Source of the DNA: JBCCGE01 sp039029455 | GTDB taxonomy: Bacteria > Pseudomonadota > Gammaproteobacteria > Arenicellales > Poriferihabitantaceae | Direction: 5' to 3' | Assembly (NCBI GenBank): GCA_039029455.1 | Contig: JBCCGE010000005.1 | Coordinates: 9,334-73,333, forward strand | Length of the DNA stretch: 64,000 bases | Shown here: positions 1 to 15,209 of the stretch, piece after piece | How positions within the stretch are numbered: the stretch's first letter is position 1 | How the letters are laid out: each line of letters begins with the position of its first letter | Position numbers and translations under genes: made by a program | The notes under the pieces: model-generated | The model's database searches: none | Told to the model about the DNA's origin: nothing | The model's input: only the letters and a program-made list of their open reading frames with translations

Positions 1-201
1 GGTTTGCAAAACTGCAAAGATGGAAAACGCTGCCTGTCCCACGATCTGTGGAGTGAGTTGAGCGATCAGCTTTACAGTTTTCTGTCCGGGATTCAGTTAG
101 GCGATCTCATGGAGAGAAGCGGGTTGCCCCTTGATGGTAGCCATCCAGCCACCAGAATTCAAAGACAGGAGGTCAATATCCCCACGCTCGAAAGGCACTA
201 A
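1..201 (+). CDS. iscR: IscR-type Rrf2 regulator, C-terminal part (5' end outside window)
   Basis: The open frame enters from the left edge in frame 1 and ends at 201. It carries the C-terminal part of the Rrf2 family Fe-S sensor: NCKDGKRCLSHDLW matches the C-x5-C-x2-H cluster-ligand region of IscR, followed by the helical stretch WSELSDQLYSFLSGIQLGDL. The first of the three IscR cysteines would lie off the window. The gene sits 42 bp upstream of sufB on the same strand, the usual place for a regulator that senses Fe-S status and controls the suf operon. That it controls this operon is inferred from family knowledge and position. No start codon is visible in the window. Confidence 0.85.
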   Translation, partial: GLQNCKDGKRCLSHDLWSELSDQLYSFLSGIQLGDLMERSGLPLDGSHPATRIQRQEVNIPTLERH

Positions 202-242
202 AACCGGTAATTTAGTTAACTTTTTCCCCAAGATTCAAGCAA

Positions 243-1694
243 ATGAGCTCAACCGAAAAAGACCTTACCTCGCTGGTTCAGCGAGAGTACAAAGAAGGTT
301 TTGTAACCGATATTGAGGCGGATACATTGCCGCCCGGACTGAATGAAGATGTCATTCGGACCATATCTATCAAAAAAAATGAACCTGATTTCATGCTTCA
401 GTGGAGACTAGAGGCCTATGAAAGATGGTTGACGATGTCAGACCCCGAATGGGCCCATCTGCATCACCCTCCGATTAATTTTCAGGACATCAGCTATTTT
501 TCGGCACCAAAGCCCAAGGAACTGCTGGACAGTCTGGATGAGGTAGATCCTAAGCTTCTTGAAACCTATGAAAAACTGGGAATTCCGATTGAGGAACAAA
601 AAGCACTGGCTGGTGTAAAAGTGGCCGTTGATGCCGTGTTTGATAGCGTTTCTGTTGCAACGACATTTAGAGAAACTCTTGCCGAAGCGGGAGTCATATT
701 CTGTCCGATTTCAGAAGCACTTCAGGAATATCCGGAGCTTGTGCAGCAGTATCTTGGTACGGTGGTGCCGGCGGGTGATAATTTTTATGCTGCGCTAAAT
801 TCTGCGGTTTTCAGCGATGGTTCTTTTGTCTATGTGCCCAAGGGCGTCAGGTGTCCGATGGAATTGTCGACCTATTTCCGGATCAATGCGATGAATACCG
901 GACAGTTTGAACGGACACTAATCGTGGCGGATGAAGACAGCTATGTCAGTTATCTGGAGGGTTGTACCGCACCGATGCGCGATGAAAATCAGCTTCATGC
1001 TGCGGTTGTAGAACTGGTCGCGATGAAAGGAGCAGAAATCAAGTATTCCACTGTGCAGAACTGGTATCCCGGTGACGAGAATGGTGTCGGTGGAATCTAC
1101 AACTTTGTAACAAAACGCGGCGTCTGTCGCGGTGAGTCGTCGAAAATTTCCTGGACGCAGGTTGAAACAGGCTCTGCGATTACCTGGAAATATCCCAGCG
1201 TGATTCTTGAGGGCAACAATTCGATCGGAGAATTCTATTCTGTTGCACTAACCAACAATTATCAGCAGGCAGACACTGGAACGAAAATGGTGCATATTGG
1301 AAAAAACTCCAAAAGCACCATAATCTCAAAAGGCATTTCAGCGGGCAGAGGGCAAAACGCTTACCGTGGTCTGGTCAAGGTCGTGAAAGGCGCTGAAAAC
1401 GCGCGGAATTATTCCCAGTGCGATTCGCTCTTGATGGGAGACAAGTGCGGTGCCCATACGTTTCCGTACATGGAAGTAAAAAATCCGACGGCCACTGTCG
1501 AGCACGAAGCGACGACATCCCGAATAGGTGAAGATCAACTCTTTTATTGCCGGCAGCGCGGAATGTCTGAAGAAGACGCAGTTTCGATGATCGTAAACGG
1601 ATTTTGTAAAGAGGTGTTTAAAGAGCTGCCAATGGAATTTGCAGTAGAAGCCCAAAAGCTGTTGGGTATCAGTTTGGAAGGTTCGGTCGGGTAG
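243..1694 (+). CDS. sufB: Fe-S cluster assembly scaffold protein SufB
   Basis: 483 aa, the usual length for SufB, the scaffold subunit of the cytosolic SufBC2D complex that builds Fe-S clusters under iron limitation or oxidative stress. Diagnostic stretches are [16 protein letters not shown] near residue 200 and [17 protein letters not shown] near the C terminus, the latter being the conserved SufB/SufD interface block. Several cysteines suitable for sulfur transfer and cluster binding are present. The ATG at 243 opens the frame directly after the regulator gene. sufC follows after 40 bp, so the operon is very probably co-transcribed. Confidence 0.97.
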   Translation: MSSTEKDLTSLVQREYKEGFVTDIEADTLPPGLNEDVIRTISIKKNEPDFMLQWRLEAYERWLTMSDPEWAHLHHPPINFQDISYFSAPKPKELLDSLDEVDPKLLETYEKLGIPIEEQKALAGVKVAVDAVFDSVSVATTFRETLAEAGVIFCPISEALQEYPELVQQYLGTVVPAGDNFYAALNSAVFSDGSFVYVPKGVRCPMELSTYFRINAMNTGQFERTLIVADEDSYVSYLEGCTAPMRDENQLHAAVVELVAMKGAEIKYSTVQNWYPGDENGVGGIYNFVTKRGVCRGESSKISWTQVETGSAITWKYPSVILEGNNSIGEFYSVALTNNYQQADTGTKMVHIGKNSKSTIISKGISAGRGQNAYRGLVKVVKGAENARNYSQCDSLLMGDKCGAHTFPYMEVKNPTATVEHEATTSRIGEDQLFYCRQRGMSEEDAVSMIVNGFCKEVFKELPMEFAVEAQKLLGISLEGSVG

Positions 1695-1734
1695 TCCGAC
1701 CGAATTCTCCTGATTTATTTCGCGTTATTCAGAT

Positions 1735-2487
1735 ATGTTATCAATTAAAGATTTGCACGCCAGCGTAGACGGTAAACCCATCCTAAAAGGTATAAACCTG
1801 GAAGTAGGAACTGGAGAGGTTCACGCAATTATGGGTCCAAACGGTTCCGGAAAAAGTACGTTGGCGGGCGTGCTTGCGGGGCGGGACAGTTATGAAATAT
1901 CTGCAGGCTCTGTGGAATACCGGGAACAGGACCTTCTCGATATGGAGCCGGAAATTCGCGCCCGAGAGGGGGTGTTTCTGGCGTTTCAGTATCCTGTCGA
2001 GATTCCAGGCGTCTCCAACCTTTATTTGTTGAAAGCTGCAATCAATGCAATAAAAAAGCATAGAGGGGAAGACGAGCTGGATGCAATGAATTTTCTCAAG
2101 CTGATCAAGGAAAAGGCTGCGATGGTCGAGATGAAACAGGAGTTTCTCTATCGATCTGTAAATGAGGGTTTTTCGGGCGGGGAGAAGAAACGCAACGAAA
2201 TACTGCAGATGGCGCTTCTGGAACCATATCTGAGCATATTGGACGAGACGGACTCAGGTCTCGACATCGATGCGCTCAAGATCGTTTCCAAGGGTGTCAA
2301 TGCGCTCCGAAATGAAGATCGTTCGATGATTGTGGTCACACATTATCAGCGACTGCTCGAGTATATTGTGCCGGACTATGTGCATGTTCTTGCGGATGGA
2401 AGGGTTATCAAGTCGGGTGACAAGTCCCTCGCGCTGGAACTTGAGGAAAAGGGATACGGGTGGATTGAAGATCAGGCTGCGGCCTGA
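1735..2487 (+). CDS. sufC: Fe-S assembly ATPase SufC
   Basis: 250 aa ABC-type ATPase. Walker A is [12 protein letters not shown] (about residues 34-45), the Q-loop is FQYPVEIPG, the signature is [10 protein letters not shown], and the Walker B region is [11 protein letters not shown], with the Asp-Ser-Gly-Leu-Asp form typical of SufC. It has no membrane partner. SufC dimers power conformational change in the SufBC2D scaffold. The ATG at 1735 is 40 bp after sufB. sufD follows after 12 bp. Confidence 0.97.
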   Translation: MLSIKDLHASVDGKPILKGINLEVGTGEVHAIMGPNGSGKSTLAGVLAGRDSYEISAGSVEYREQDLLDMEPEIRAREGVFLAFQYPVEIPGVSNLYLLKAAINAIKKHRGEDELDAMNFLKLIKEKAAMVEMKQEFLYRSVNEGFSGGEKKRNEILQMALLEPYLSILDETDSGLDIDALKIVSKGVNALRNEDRSMIVVTHYQRLLEYIVPDYVHVLADGRVIKSGDKSLALELEEKGYGWIEDQAAA

Positions 2488-2499
2488 CGGTAATGCCAG

Positions 2500-3810
2500 A
2501 TGAACGATGTGATCGAACACTATGTGGACCAGCATGTGGCAATGCGGTCAGGATTGCCGGGTAACAGTTCTGAGTGGCTGCAGCAGCACCGCCAGCAATC
2601 TATCAGTGCATTTGAAAAACTGGGATTTCCAACTGTCAGAAATGAGGCCTGGAAATACACTGACACCAAGCTGATCAGCAACAAGCATTTCGTTATCCCG
2701 GAACCGGCAGAGATTTCAGCAGGTGCGATTGATCAGAGTGTTCTGGATGCAATAGACGGCATTCAGTGTTATCGGGTTGTTTTGCACAATGGCCGTTTTG
2801 TAAAAGAACGTTCAATCCTGCCGGACAAAGAAGCTGGAGTGGCACCTGTTGTTTCTCTGGCTGAAGTGATTGAGGAAATGGAGACAACCATTTCTTCAAA
2901 ATCTCCGTTCAATGACGGATTGCAGGCTTTGAATCAGGCGTTTTTAGCGGACGGTGTTGTGGTGCGGCTTGCGGCAAAGCAGGCGCTGGATAAGCCTCTG
3001 GAAATACTGCACATTACGAGTGGAGACCGTATTTGCAGTCAACCAAATGTATTCCTGACGCTTGGGGAGGGTTCCAAAGCTGTGGTGGTGGAACGGTACG
3101 TGACCAGCGACGCCGCCGTAACATGGACCAACAGCCAAACCAGAGCTCAACTGGAAGCGGATTCTTCTCTCGATCACTATATCGTCCAAACGAGCTCTGC
3201 GAAAAGCTACCTGGTAACCGACGTCGAGGCGAAACAGAATAGTGGCAGTCGATACAGCGCTCGGACTATTACACTGGGATCGGGTTTGACTCGAAACAAT
3301 CTTTCAACACATATGCTTGAGGAGCATGCACACTGTGACATGTTTGGGCTGTACTCAATGAGCGGGCGGCAGCATGTGGATAACTACACGACCATGATCC
3401 ATGGTGCGGCCAATTGCTCCAGCAGAGAATTGTACAAGGGTGTGCTTAACCAGCGCTCGCGGGGTGTTTTTCATGGTCGGATAAAGGTAGAGAAAGATGC
3501 GCAGAAAACTGATGCAGAGCAAAGCAATAACACGCTTCTGCTGTCGCGCGATGCTGAAATCGATACCAAACCCCAGCTGGAGATTTACGCCGACGATGTC
3601 AAATGTTCCCACGGCGCAACAATTGGTCAAATAGACAAAAACTCACTGTTCTATTTGCGGTCTCGGGGTATAGATGATGTTGCGGCGCGATCGCTGCTCA
3701 CATTTGCGTTTGTCAACGATGTGCTGGCAGAGGTTGAGATACCGGAACTGCGTGAATATCTTGAGAGTCAGTTGATTTCCCAGCTTGTGCCGGGAGAGGA
3801 GGTCGCATAA
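2500..3810 (+). CDS. sufD: Fe-S assembly scaffold subunit SufD
   Basis: 436 aa, paralogue of SufB and partner in SufBC2D, involved in iron entry and cluster formation. The N-terminal helical domain contains NEAWKYTDTKLI (about residues 48-59), typical of SufD. The C-terminal core carries DDVKCSHGATIGQID, with the conserved Cys and His, and LFYLRSRGIDDVAARSLL. The ATG at 2500 lies 12 bp after sufC. The TAA stop shares its last A with the ATG of the next gene (TAATG), implying translational coupling to sufT. Confidence 0.96.
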   Translation: MNDVIEHYVDQHVAMRSGLPGNSSEWLQQHRQQSISAFEKLGFPTVRNEAWKYTDTKLISNKHFVIPEPAEISAGAIDQSVLDAIDGIQCYRVVLHNGRFVKERSILPDKEAGVAPVVSLAEVIEEMETTISSKSPFNDGLQALNQAFLADGVVVRLAAKQALDKPLEILHITSGDRICSQPNVFLTLGEGSKAVVVERYVTSDAAVTWTNSQTRAQLEADSSLDHYIVQTSSAKSYLVTDVEAKQNSGSRYSARTITLGSGLTRNNLSTHMLEEHAHCDMFGLYSMSGRQHVDNYTTMIHGAANCSSRELYKGVLNQRSRGVFHGRIKVEKDAQKTDAEQSNNTLLLSRDAEIDTKPQLEIYADDVKCSHGATIGQIDKNSLFYLRSRGIDDVAARSLLTFAFVNDVLAEVEIPELREYLESQLISQLVPGEEVA

Positions 3811-4268
3811 TGAAACGGGTAACTTTTGAACCAGACACGGAAAAGGCCCGAAGTAGCGCGAAAAGAGACAACATGATGGAGCAGTTTCTGTCGGGTAATA
3901 TTCCGGATCCCGTAGAAATTGATGAAGAAGTCGTTCGAAAAACGGGCGGGAGCGCACCTACCACAGAGGAATTGCGCGAACGAGTGATCGAAGCCCTGAA
4001 GAATATTTATGATCCGGAAATTCCGGTAAACATCTTTGATCTTGGATTAATCTACCGGGTTGATATAAAAGAGAACGGATTTGCTGAGGTCGATATGACA
4101 CTCACAGCTCCGGGATGTCCCGTTGCTCAAACTTTCCCCGGAATGGTGGAAGGGTCGGTAAAACTGGTGCCCGGAATCTCGGATGCAGTTGTTGAACTGG
4201 TCTGGGACCCGCCCTGGCGCCAGGACATGATCAGCGAAGCGGCGCGACTTGAACTGGGTCTGATCTGA
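3810..4268 (+). CDS. sufT: SufT-type DUF59/MIP18 family Fe-S maturation protein
   Basis: 152 aa. Residues 53-150 form a DUF59 (MIP18/PaaD-like) domain with NIYDPEIPVNIFDLGLIY and the conserved Cys in LTAPGCPVAQTFP. SufT proteins act late, in cluster delivery or maturation, and are common at the 3' end of suf operons. The first 50 residues are polar and charged and lie outside the domain. It overlaps sufD by one base. In most suf operons a sufS desulfurase and sufU or sufE precede sufT; here neither is present. Confidence 0.9.
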   Translation: MKRVTFEPDTEKARSSAKRDNMMEQFLSGNIPDPVEIDEEVVRKTGGSAPTTEELRERVIEALKNIYDPEIPVNIFDLGLIYRVDIKENGFAEVDMTLTAPGCPVAQTFPGMVEGSVKLVPGISDAVVELVWDPPWRQDMISEAARLELGLI

Positions 4269-4277
4269 CAGTCTGAT

Positions 4278-4598
4278 ATGAGCGACTGGATGAATATTGT
4301 CGCCACTTCAGATCTGCTCCCCGGCGGTCATATGGTGGTCGACATAGACGATGCATCAATCGTGCTGGTAAATCTCGATGGTGACTATTTCGCAATTGAG
4401 AACATCTGCACTCACGATGGCAGTGAGATCGGTTCGGGTTGCATCATTGACGGGCAGATTGAGTGTCCGAGACACGGCGCCCGATTTGATGTTAAATCAG
4501 GTGAAGTAACAGCGCCTCCGGCCTATGAGTCGATTGATGTTTTTCCGGTTCGGGTAGTGGATGATGTCGTGCAGGTGAGAGATCACCGCTGGGACTGA
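4278..4598 (+). CDS. Rieske [2Fe-2S] ferredoxin-like protein
   Basis: 106 aa single-domain Rieske protein of the type that acts as electron donor for non-heme iron oxygenases. Both ligand pairs are present: ICTHDGSEIGSGC (Cys-x-His) and IECPRHGARFD (Cys-x2-His), spaced as in ferredoxin-type Rieske proteins. There is no signal peptide or membrane anchor, so it is cytosolic. It starts 9 bp after sufT and looks like the last gene of the suf operon. No oxygenase partner lies next to it. A role as an Fe-S client or electron carrier of the pathway is inference from position. Confidence 0.88.
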   Translation: MSDWMNIVATSDLLPGGHMVVDIDDASIVLVNLDGDYFAIENICTHDGSEIGSGCIIDGQIECPRHGARFDVKSGEVTAPPAYESIDVFPVRVVDDVVQVRDHRWD

Positions 4599-4623
4599 CA
4601 CACAAAATTCAGGCACTCAATAC

Positions 4624-5109
4624 TCACCGTCGTCTGACGGTGTAGCCAACGCCGGATTTTTCCTTAAGATCCACGACTACTTCTTTGCCCCCAAAACCAT
4701 CCTTGAGCTCGTGCGCTCTGACCGTCAGATAGCGAGTATTTTCGGGGACCTTTATTCCACTGACCGATCGGGTAAAGGGTTGTTCATTTTCATGAGGATG
4801 CAACAGCAGTCTGGTGAACGGGTCGCTATTTTTTCGTTTTAGAACATTTCCCTGTTCGTCCATAACATCCCACCCGTCAGCGTAGTCCTGCCAGCCCGTG
4901 TCCGCATGCTCGACCGTGACATTAAATCGCCACGAGCCGTCGGTGGATTCGATGGCTTCAACCTGAAGTACGTCTGCGTCGCCGGATTGAGCGAGAACCG
5001 TTGACGGCATCATTGTCGTCATAACTGCAAATAATGTACTGAACAGAATCGTTCTGAGTGATTTTATAGACACTTTTCCAAGTGTTGCTGCGATGAGTAT
5101 TCTGAGCAT
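4624..5109 (-). CDS. Exported protein of unknown function
   Basis: No named family recognised. From the ATG at 5109 the product is 161 aa. A long hydrophobic N-terminal stretch ends in TTMMPSTVLAQS, a good signal-peptidase I site (Val-Leu-Ala before Gln-Ser), so the mature part of about 120 residues is probably periplasmic. That part is a charged, beta-rich small domain (GSWRFNVTVEHADTGWQDY). Conserved-looking Trp/Tyr/Asp positions resemble small periplasmic beta-sandwich proteins. The frame stays open up to a GTG at 5211, so the start is uncertain; no strong ribosome site decides. It is convergent with the Rieske gene and divergent from murA. Confidence 0.6.
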   Translation of the reverse strand: MLRILIAATLGKVSIKSLRTILFSTLFAVMTTMMPSTVLAQSGDADVLQVEAIESTDGSWRFNVTVEHADTGWQDYADGWDVMDEQGNVLKRKNSDPFTRLLLHPHENEQPFTRSVSGIKVPENTRYLTVRAHELKDGFGGKEVVVDLKEKSGVGYTVRRR

Positions 5110-5227
5110 GTTTTTGACCAAACGAATTGCTGAATCGGCATAAGACTGATCACCTAAAGCCATCTTAGGAAGTGCATGACTTTTGACAGTATTTGAACGG
5201 AAAATGTTCACGGTATCAACATAATAA

Positions 5228-6580
<1,353 letters not shown>

Positions 6581-6681
6581 AAAACTTTCAGCCCGGAAAC
6601 CAGACCGGGCGAGGTGCAGCAACCGGTGGTTCAGTCCTTAGCTCACTCCCGATAAAGCTGACAAAACGATCAACTGACACA

Positions 6682-7992
6682 ATGATAAGGCTACTTAAGT
6701 CCACAAGTACGGACTTTACTGAAGAACTCGAAAATCTTCTCCTGCGTGAGTCTGAGATGGACCAGAAAATCCAGGAGGTTACTGCTTCAATAATTGCGGA
6801 CGTTCGCCGGCGCGGGGACGAAGCGGTTCAAGAATATACAAATCGTTTCGATCAGGTGTCCGGGAATCTGGAGCTGCCGTTAAGCCAGACTCAGGATGCC
6901 TTGAAGGCTATATCGAAAGAAATGAGAGGCGCCCTCGAAGCCGCCCACGAACGTATACTGTTTTACCATCAGCAGGAAGTGCAGGCATCCTGGCAGATAG
7001 AAGAGAAAGACGGAACAGTTCTGGGTCAAAAAATTTCGCCGCTGGATCGTGTCGGGGTTTATGTTCCCGGCGGCAAAGCGGCTTATCCTTCGTCGGTACT
7101 GATGACTGTGGTTCCGGCTAAAGTTGCCGGTGTTAAGGAAATCATCATGGTAGTGCCTACACCCGGTGGAGATGTCAGCCAGGCCGTTCTGGCCGCAGCT
7201 GCAGTCGTCGGCGTTAATCGCGTATTTACAATTGGGGGTGCGCAGGCCATAGCTGCGCTTGCCTATGGCACCGAGACGATTCCCGCTGTTGACAAGATCG
7301 TGGGTCCGGGAAATGCCTACGTGGCGGCAGCAAAACGTTTGGTGTTTGGCAAGGTTGGCATCGACATGATCGCTGGTCCCTCTGAAGTTCTGGTGATAGC
7401 GGATGAGACGAGTGATCCAGACTGGATTGCTATGGATCTTTTTGCTCAGGCCGAACATGATGAACTTGCACAATCAATTTTGTTAACCACGTCAGACAAA
7501 GTCGCTGCCGGCGTTCTCGAATCCATCAAACGGCTGCTGCCCACAATGCCGCGTAAAGACATCATTCAGAAATCACTATTAAACTATGGCGCACTTATAG
7601 TTGCCGAAAACAATGAGGTTGCAGCATCGATTGCAAATCGAATAGCTCCCGAACACCTTGAACTCATGGTAGAAGATGTGGATGGATGGTTTGCACGTAT
7701 TCATCATGCGGGCGCGATCTTTTGCGGGCGGTATAGCGCTGAGTCCCTGGGTGACTATTGTGCGGGTCCAAATCATGTTTTGCCTACCGCAGGGACAGCG
7801 CGATTCAGTTCACCTCTTGGGGTGTATGATTTTCAAAAGCGGAGCAGCATCATTCAAGCCTCTCGCGGAGGAGCCGACAAAATGGCGGCGATAGCATCGA
7901 AACTGGCGCGATCAGAAGGCCTCTTTGCCCATGCCTGTTCGGCAGAATACCGCTTGGTTCGCAAGCCAGAGAACGAGATTACCGATGCCTAA
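6682..7992 (+). CDS. hisD: Histidinol dehydrogenase HisD
   Basis: 436 aa. Oxidises L-histidinol to L-histidine in two NAD-dependent steps with zinc. Recognised by [32 protein letters not shown] and the catalytic/metal region [12 protein letters not shown], plus [14 protein letters not shown] near the C terminus. The frame is open further upstream, but homology begins at the ATG at 6682 (MIRLLKS), which clears the murA end and gives the family length. It overlaps hisC by 8 bp, so both are translated from one message. Confidence 0.95.
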   Translation: MIRLLKSTSTDFTEELENLLLRESEMDQKIQEVTASIIADVRRRGDEAVQEYTNRFDQVSGNLELPLSQTQDALKAISKEMRGALEAAHERILFYHQQEVQASWQIEEKDGTVLGQKISPLDRVGVYVPGGKAAYPSSVLMTVVPAKVAGVKEIIMVVPTPGGDVSQAVLAAAAVVGVNRVFTIGGAQAIAALAYGTETIPAVDKIVGPGNAYVAAAKRLVFGKVGIDMIAGPSEVLVIADETSDPDWIAMDLFAQAEHDELAQSILLTTSDKVAAGVLESIKRLLPTMPRKDIIQKSLLNYGALIVAENNEVAASIANRIAPEHLELMVEDVDGWFARIHHAGAIFCGRYSAESLGDYCAGPNHVLPTAGTARFSSPLGVYDFQKRSSIIQASRGGADKMAAIASKLARSEGLFAHACSAEYRLVRKPENEITDA

Positions 7993-9050
7993 GAATTCGG
8001 CAGCCGACGTTATCGAATCTCTGGTCACACCTGAGGTCCGCGCGCTTTCAGCGTATCATGTGCCAGGCTCAGATGGGCTTTTGAAAATGGATGCAATGGA
8101 AAGCCCGTATGAGCTGAGTGCCGATGTACGAGGCGAATGGCAACATTTTCTCAAATCAGTTTCGTTCAATCGTTATCCGGATCCGGATTCGAAAGCACTG
8201 AAGCGCAAGATTCGTTCCACGTATCGCGTTCCGAGTGGTATTGAAATGATCCTTGGCAACGGTTCTGATGAACTCATACAAATGATTGCGATGCTGGTTG
8301 GTTCAACCCACCGACCCATTATTGCACCTTCGCCGTCATTTTCGATGTACAGGCAAATTTCTAAAATGTTGGGCTGCGGCTACGTTCCTGTGCCACTCAA
8401 CAAGGACTATTCGCTGGATTCGTCATCGATGTTAGAGTGCATTGAAAGACACGATCCGGCATGTATTTTTATTGCGTATCCCAATAACCCGACTGGAAAC
8501 TGTTTTGACGAAAGCGCCATTGAGCAGATTCTGCACACAGCAAACGGACTGGTTGTTCTGGACGAGGCGTATTTTGCGTTTTGTCGGAAATCCTGGATGT
8601 CCTCAATACAATCCTGGGAAAACCTGATTGTGCTTCGTACTCTATCGAAAAGCGGACTGGCAGGCTTGCGTCTTGGAATGCTCTTCGCACATCCAAAATG
8701 GGCGGGAGAGCTCGAAAAGATCCGCTTGCCCTACAACATTAATGTACTGACCCAATGCAGTGCGGAGTTTATGCTCGATCATTTCGACCTGCTCGAGTCG
8801 CAGGCTGAACAAATTATGGAGGAGCGTGGCAAGATGTTCGCACAGTTGTCGAAAATCCCTGGTCTGAAAGTTTACCCTAGCGAGGCCAATTTTCTGCTGA
8901 TTCAGGTAGAACAGGCGTCTGATTTACATCAGGCACTTATTGGTGAAGGTATTCTTGTCAAGAATCTTGATGGCGCCGATTCCGGACTGCAAAGTTGTCT
9001 GCGTCTTACTGTCGGTGCACCGGACGAAAACAGGGCACTGGTCACTGCGA

Positions 9051-9070
<20 letters not shown>
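7985..9070 (+). CDS. hisC: Histidinol-phosphate aminotransferase HisC
   Basis: 361 aa, PLP-dependent fold type I aminotransferase that makes L-histidinol phosphate. Visible motifs are [15 protein letters not shown] (cofactor phosphate pocket), [18 protein letters not shown] and the Schiff-base lysine in [14 protein letters not shown]. The ATG at 7985 lies inside the end of hisD (8-bp overlap) and gives MPKNSAADV, the family length. The last 20 bp overlap the end of the convergent tmcA gene. Confidence 0.94.
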
Positions 9071-12524
<3,454 letters not shown>

Positions 12525-12584
12525 CAATACGAGATAAAAATATTGGAATTCAATGGTAGGATACCCGCTTTTGCAGTGTTCCCG

Positions 12585-13604
12585 ATGAAGTTTTTCCAGT
12601 CTTTTTTCGTCAAGCAAGAACCGGCCCATGGCAGCGAATCCGCAGAGACTGAGCGCAGTGTTTTCTACCGTCTTAAGAAGTCCAGGAACCAGCTATCGGG
12701 TGGCATTAGATCTCTTTTTTCCTCCGCACCAAGTGTTGATGACGATTTTTTCGAAGAGCTGGAAGACCAGCTTCTGATCGCTGATTTTGGAGTGAGCGCC
12801 AGTCATCAGCTTGTTGAGTCAGTGAGGGAGTTCAGTCACGGTAACAGCGCATTGACGGCTAATGAACTGGTTGAAAACTTACGAAACCAGATTGGTTCTA
12901 TTCTTCACAAGAGCCAGGGTCAGGATCTGCAGCTAAATCCGGAATCCGATCGTCCATTCGTTATCCTGATGGTTGGCGTAAACGGTGTAGGTAAAACTAC
13001 GACATGTGCCAAGCTGGCTTCAAAGGCCAAACTGCAGGGCCACAATGTAGTTCTGGCAGCGTGCGATACCTTTCGCGCGGCAGCGATCGAGCAGCTCCAA
13101 ACTTGGGGCGATCGTCTGGATATTCCGGTAGTCGCCCAGTCTCATGGGTCTGACGCGGCGGCCGTTGCATTTGATGCTTTCGATTCGGCTCGGGCGAAAA
13201 CAGCAGATTTACTGATTATTGATTCGGCCGGACGACAGCACACGCATACCGACCTAATGGAACAGCTAAAAAAAATAAAGCGGGTGCTGCAAAAGGCACA
13301 CACTGATATCCCTGACGAGATCTGGCTGACAGTCGATGCAGGAAATGGACAAAATGTACTTTCACAGGTGGAGAGTTTCCACAATGCTGTCGGATTGACA
13401 GGCCTGTGCGTGACCAAACTGGACGGCACAGCTAAAGGAGGAGTGATTGTATCCGTAGCTCAAAAATTCCATTTGCCTATCCGATTCATTGGTGTCGGTG
13501 AGTCGATTGACGACTTGCGCGTTTTTGATACTGACAGTTTTGTGGATGCGATACTTCCCGCAGACACCGGAATCGACTCTGATGGGGAACCTGTTACTGC
13601 ATGA
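12585..13604 (+). CDS. ftsY: Signal recognition particle receptor FtsY
   Basis: 339 aa from the ATG at 12585 (MKFFQSFFVKQ). A start at 12543 would add 14 residues without family support. It is the SRP-type GTPase that docks ribosome-nascent chain complexes at the inner membrane. Motifs are the G1 loop GVNGVGKTTTCAKLA, AACDTFRAAAIEQLQ (insertion box), DSAGRQ (G3, with Gln where Thr is more usual) and TKLDGTAKGG (G4). The acidic A domain found in E. coli is almost absent, leaving a short N-terminal segment before the NG domain. ATGA overlap with ftsE. Confidence 0.96.
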   Translation: MKFFQSFFVKQEPAHGSESAETERSVFYRLKKSRNQLSGGIRSLFSSAPSVDDDFFEELEDQLLIADFGVSASHQLVESVREFSHGNSALTANELVENLRNQIGSILHKSQGQDLQLNPESDRPFVILMVGVNGVGKTTTCAKLASKAKLQGHNVVLAACDTFRAAAIEQLQTWGDRLDIPVVAQSHGSDAAAVAFDAFDSARAKTADLLIIDSAGRQHTHTDLMEQLKKIKRVLQKAHTDIPDEIWLTVDAGNGQNVLSQVESFHNAVGLTGLCVTKLDGTAKGGVIVSVAQKFHLPIRFIGVGESIDDLRVFDTDSFVDAILPADTGIDSDGEPVTA

Positions 13605-14275
13605 TCCGTTTCAGTCAAGTCTCAAAAAAGTACCCCAATGGGTTCGAGGCACTGAAAAACTTGTCGTTCCAGATAGAGCAGGGAGCATTCTGCTTTTTAA
13701 CCGGTCAGTCGGGTGCTGGGAAAAGTACATTGCTCAAACTGATTTCGCTGACCGAGACCGCCACTCGTGGCCAGGTTCTGGTCAATGATATTAATATTTC
13801 CAGACTTCGTGGAAATAAGGTGGCGAAGCATCGTCGAGCAATAGGGACGGTTTATCAGGATCACAAGCTTTTACACGATCGCACCGTTGAAGATAACGTT
13901 GCCCTGCCTCTGGTGGTAGCGGGGTGTGAGTACCGCGAGACTAATCGCAGGGTGAGAGCGGCGCTTGATAAAGTCGGATTGCTGAAAAAATCCAAACGTT
14001 ATCCAATTACTCTGTCGGGCGGAGAGCAACAAAGAGTCGGCATTGCCCGTGCGGTCGTGGGACGCCCAGATATACTTCTGGCCGACGAGCCGACGGGTAA
14101 TCTGGATCCGGAACTTGCCGATGAGATCATGCAACTCTTTTTTGAGTTCAACCGGGTAGAGGTAACCGTCGTAGTCGCCACCCACGACTACCGCCATCTG
14201 AATAGCGAGAATACCAACGTCATACGTCTTGTGGAGGGCAGACTGTCAGATTATCCGGGGTCGGTTGATGAATAG
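13601..14275 (+). CDS. ftsE: Cell division ATP-binding protein FtsE
   Basis: 224 aa ABC ATPase. FtsEX controls peptidoglycan amidases at the division septum. Walker A is LTGQSGAGKSTLLKL, the Q-loop is VYQDHKLL, the signature is LSGGEQQRVGIARAV and Walker B is ILLADEPTGNLDPELAD. It starts at the ATG that overlaps the ftsY stop and overlaps ftsX by 8 bp, the conserved ftsYEX arrangement. Confidence 0.95.
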   Translation: MIRFSQVSKKYPNGFEALKNLSFQIEQGAFCFLTGQSGAGKSTLLKLISLTETATRGQVLVNDINISRLRGNKVAKHRRAIGTVYQDHKLLHDRTVEDNVALPLVVAGCEYRETNRRVRAALDKVGLLKKSKRYPITLSGGEQQRVGIARAVVGRPDILLADEPTGNLDPELADEIMQLFFEFNRVEVTVVVATHDYRHLNSENTNVIRLVEGRLSDYPGSVDE

Positions 14276-15209
14276 TTATCTATTGCGGCATCTGCAGGTT
14301 TTTCTCGACACTCTGGGGCGGATGTGGGCTGCGCCTGCGGCTACTCTTTTAACAATGTCAATTCTGGGAATTGCATTGGCGTTACCACTTGTGCTGCTGA
14401 AAATAGCGGACAGCCTGCAACAGGTCGCCGGAAACTGGCAGGGGAAACCCGAGATTTCTGTTTTTCTTTCTATGGACGCCGGGGGTGATTTGGAGGACCT
14501 TGATCAACGCGCGATCAGCTACGGTCAGAACCTGCTTAACAATCCTGCGATAGATGATATTCAGTACATCTCACCGCAGCAGGCATTAGAGGAGTTTAAG
14601 GAATCCTCGGGGTTTGGTTCGGCAGTCGATCAACTGTCCGATAACCCGTTGCCGCCATTATTGGTAATTTATCCCAATGCGGATCAGTCACTTGAGGATA
14701 TTCAGAAACTTGTTCAGGACCTTGAAGAGCGGGCTGATGTCGATTCCGCTAACTTTGATCACCGCTGGCTCCAGCGTCTCGGGGCAATAGTAGATTTGTT
14801 CCGCTTTGCTGTGCTGATCCTTGCATTGGTGATGTCAGTCGGTGTCGTACTTATCGTGAGTAATACGGTACGGATGAGTATCCTCGACAGGTCCGACGAA
14901 ATAGAGATTGTCAATCAGGTGGGTGGCACGGAAGGATTCATTCGTCGACCGTTTCTCTATCAAGGCTTTTTGCAGGGAGCACTGGGTGGACTGATTGGAA
15001 TTCTGATCAGCTCAGCAATTTTATTTTTGCTGTCACGGCCGGTAGAACAGCTCGCAACGCTTTATCAGAGTCAGTTTCGGATTGGCTGGCTCGATCAGAA
15101 CACCGCTTTGATTGCGTTGGTGGCGATCTCTTGCCTGGGATGGTTAGCCGCGCGTTTAACTGTCGACAGGCATTTGCGCTCGCTTAGAGTTAGCGCGCGC
15201 GGAAAGTGA
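14268..15209 (+). CDS. ftsX: Cell division permease-like protein FtsX
   Basis: 313 aa. An N-terminal membrane segment (about residues 20-45) is followed by a periplasmic domain (about 55-160) and a C-terminal FtsX/MacB-type three-helix block with [18 protein letters not shown] and [17 protein letters not shown]. It is partner of FtsE and signals through the periplasmic loop to EnvC-type amidase activators. The ATG at 14268 overlaps the end of ftsE by 8 bp. The last 20 bp overlap convergently with infA. rpoH, the usual next gene in enterics, is absent. Confidence 0.93.
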   Translation: MNSYLLRHLQVFLDTLGRMWAAPAATLLTMSILGIALALPLVLLKIADSLQQVAGNWQGKPEISVFLSMDAGGDLEDLDQRAISYGQNLLNNPAIDDIQYISPQQALEEFKESSGFGSAVDQLSDNPLPPLLVIYPNADQSLEDIQKLVQDLEERADVDSANFDHRWLQRLGAIVDLFRFAVLILALVMSVGVVLIVSNTVRMSILDRSDEIEIVNQVGGTEGFIRRPFLYQGFLQGALGGLIGILISSAILFLLSRPVEQLATLYQSQFRIGWLDQNTALIALVAISCLGWLAARLTVDRHLRSLRVSARGK

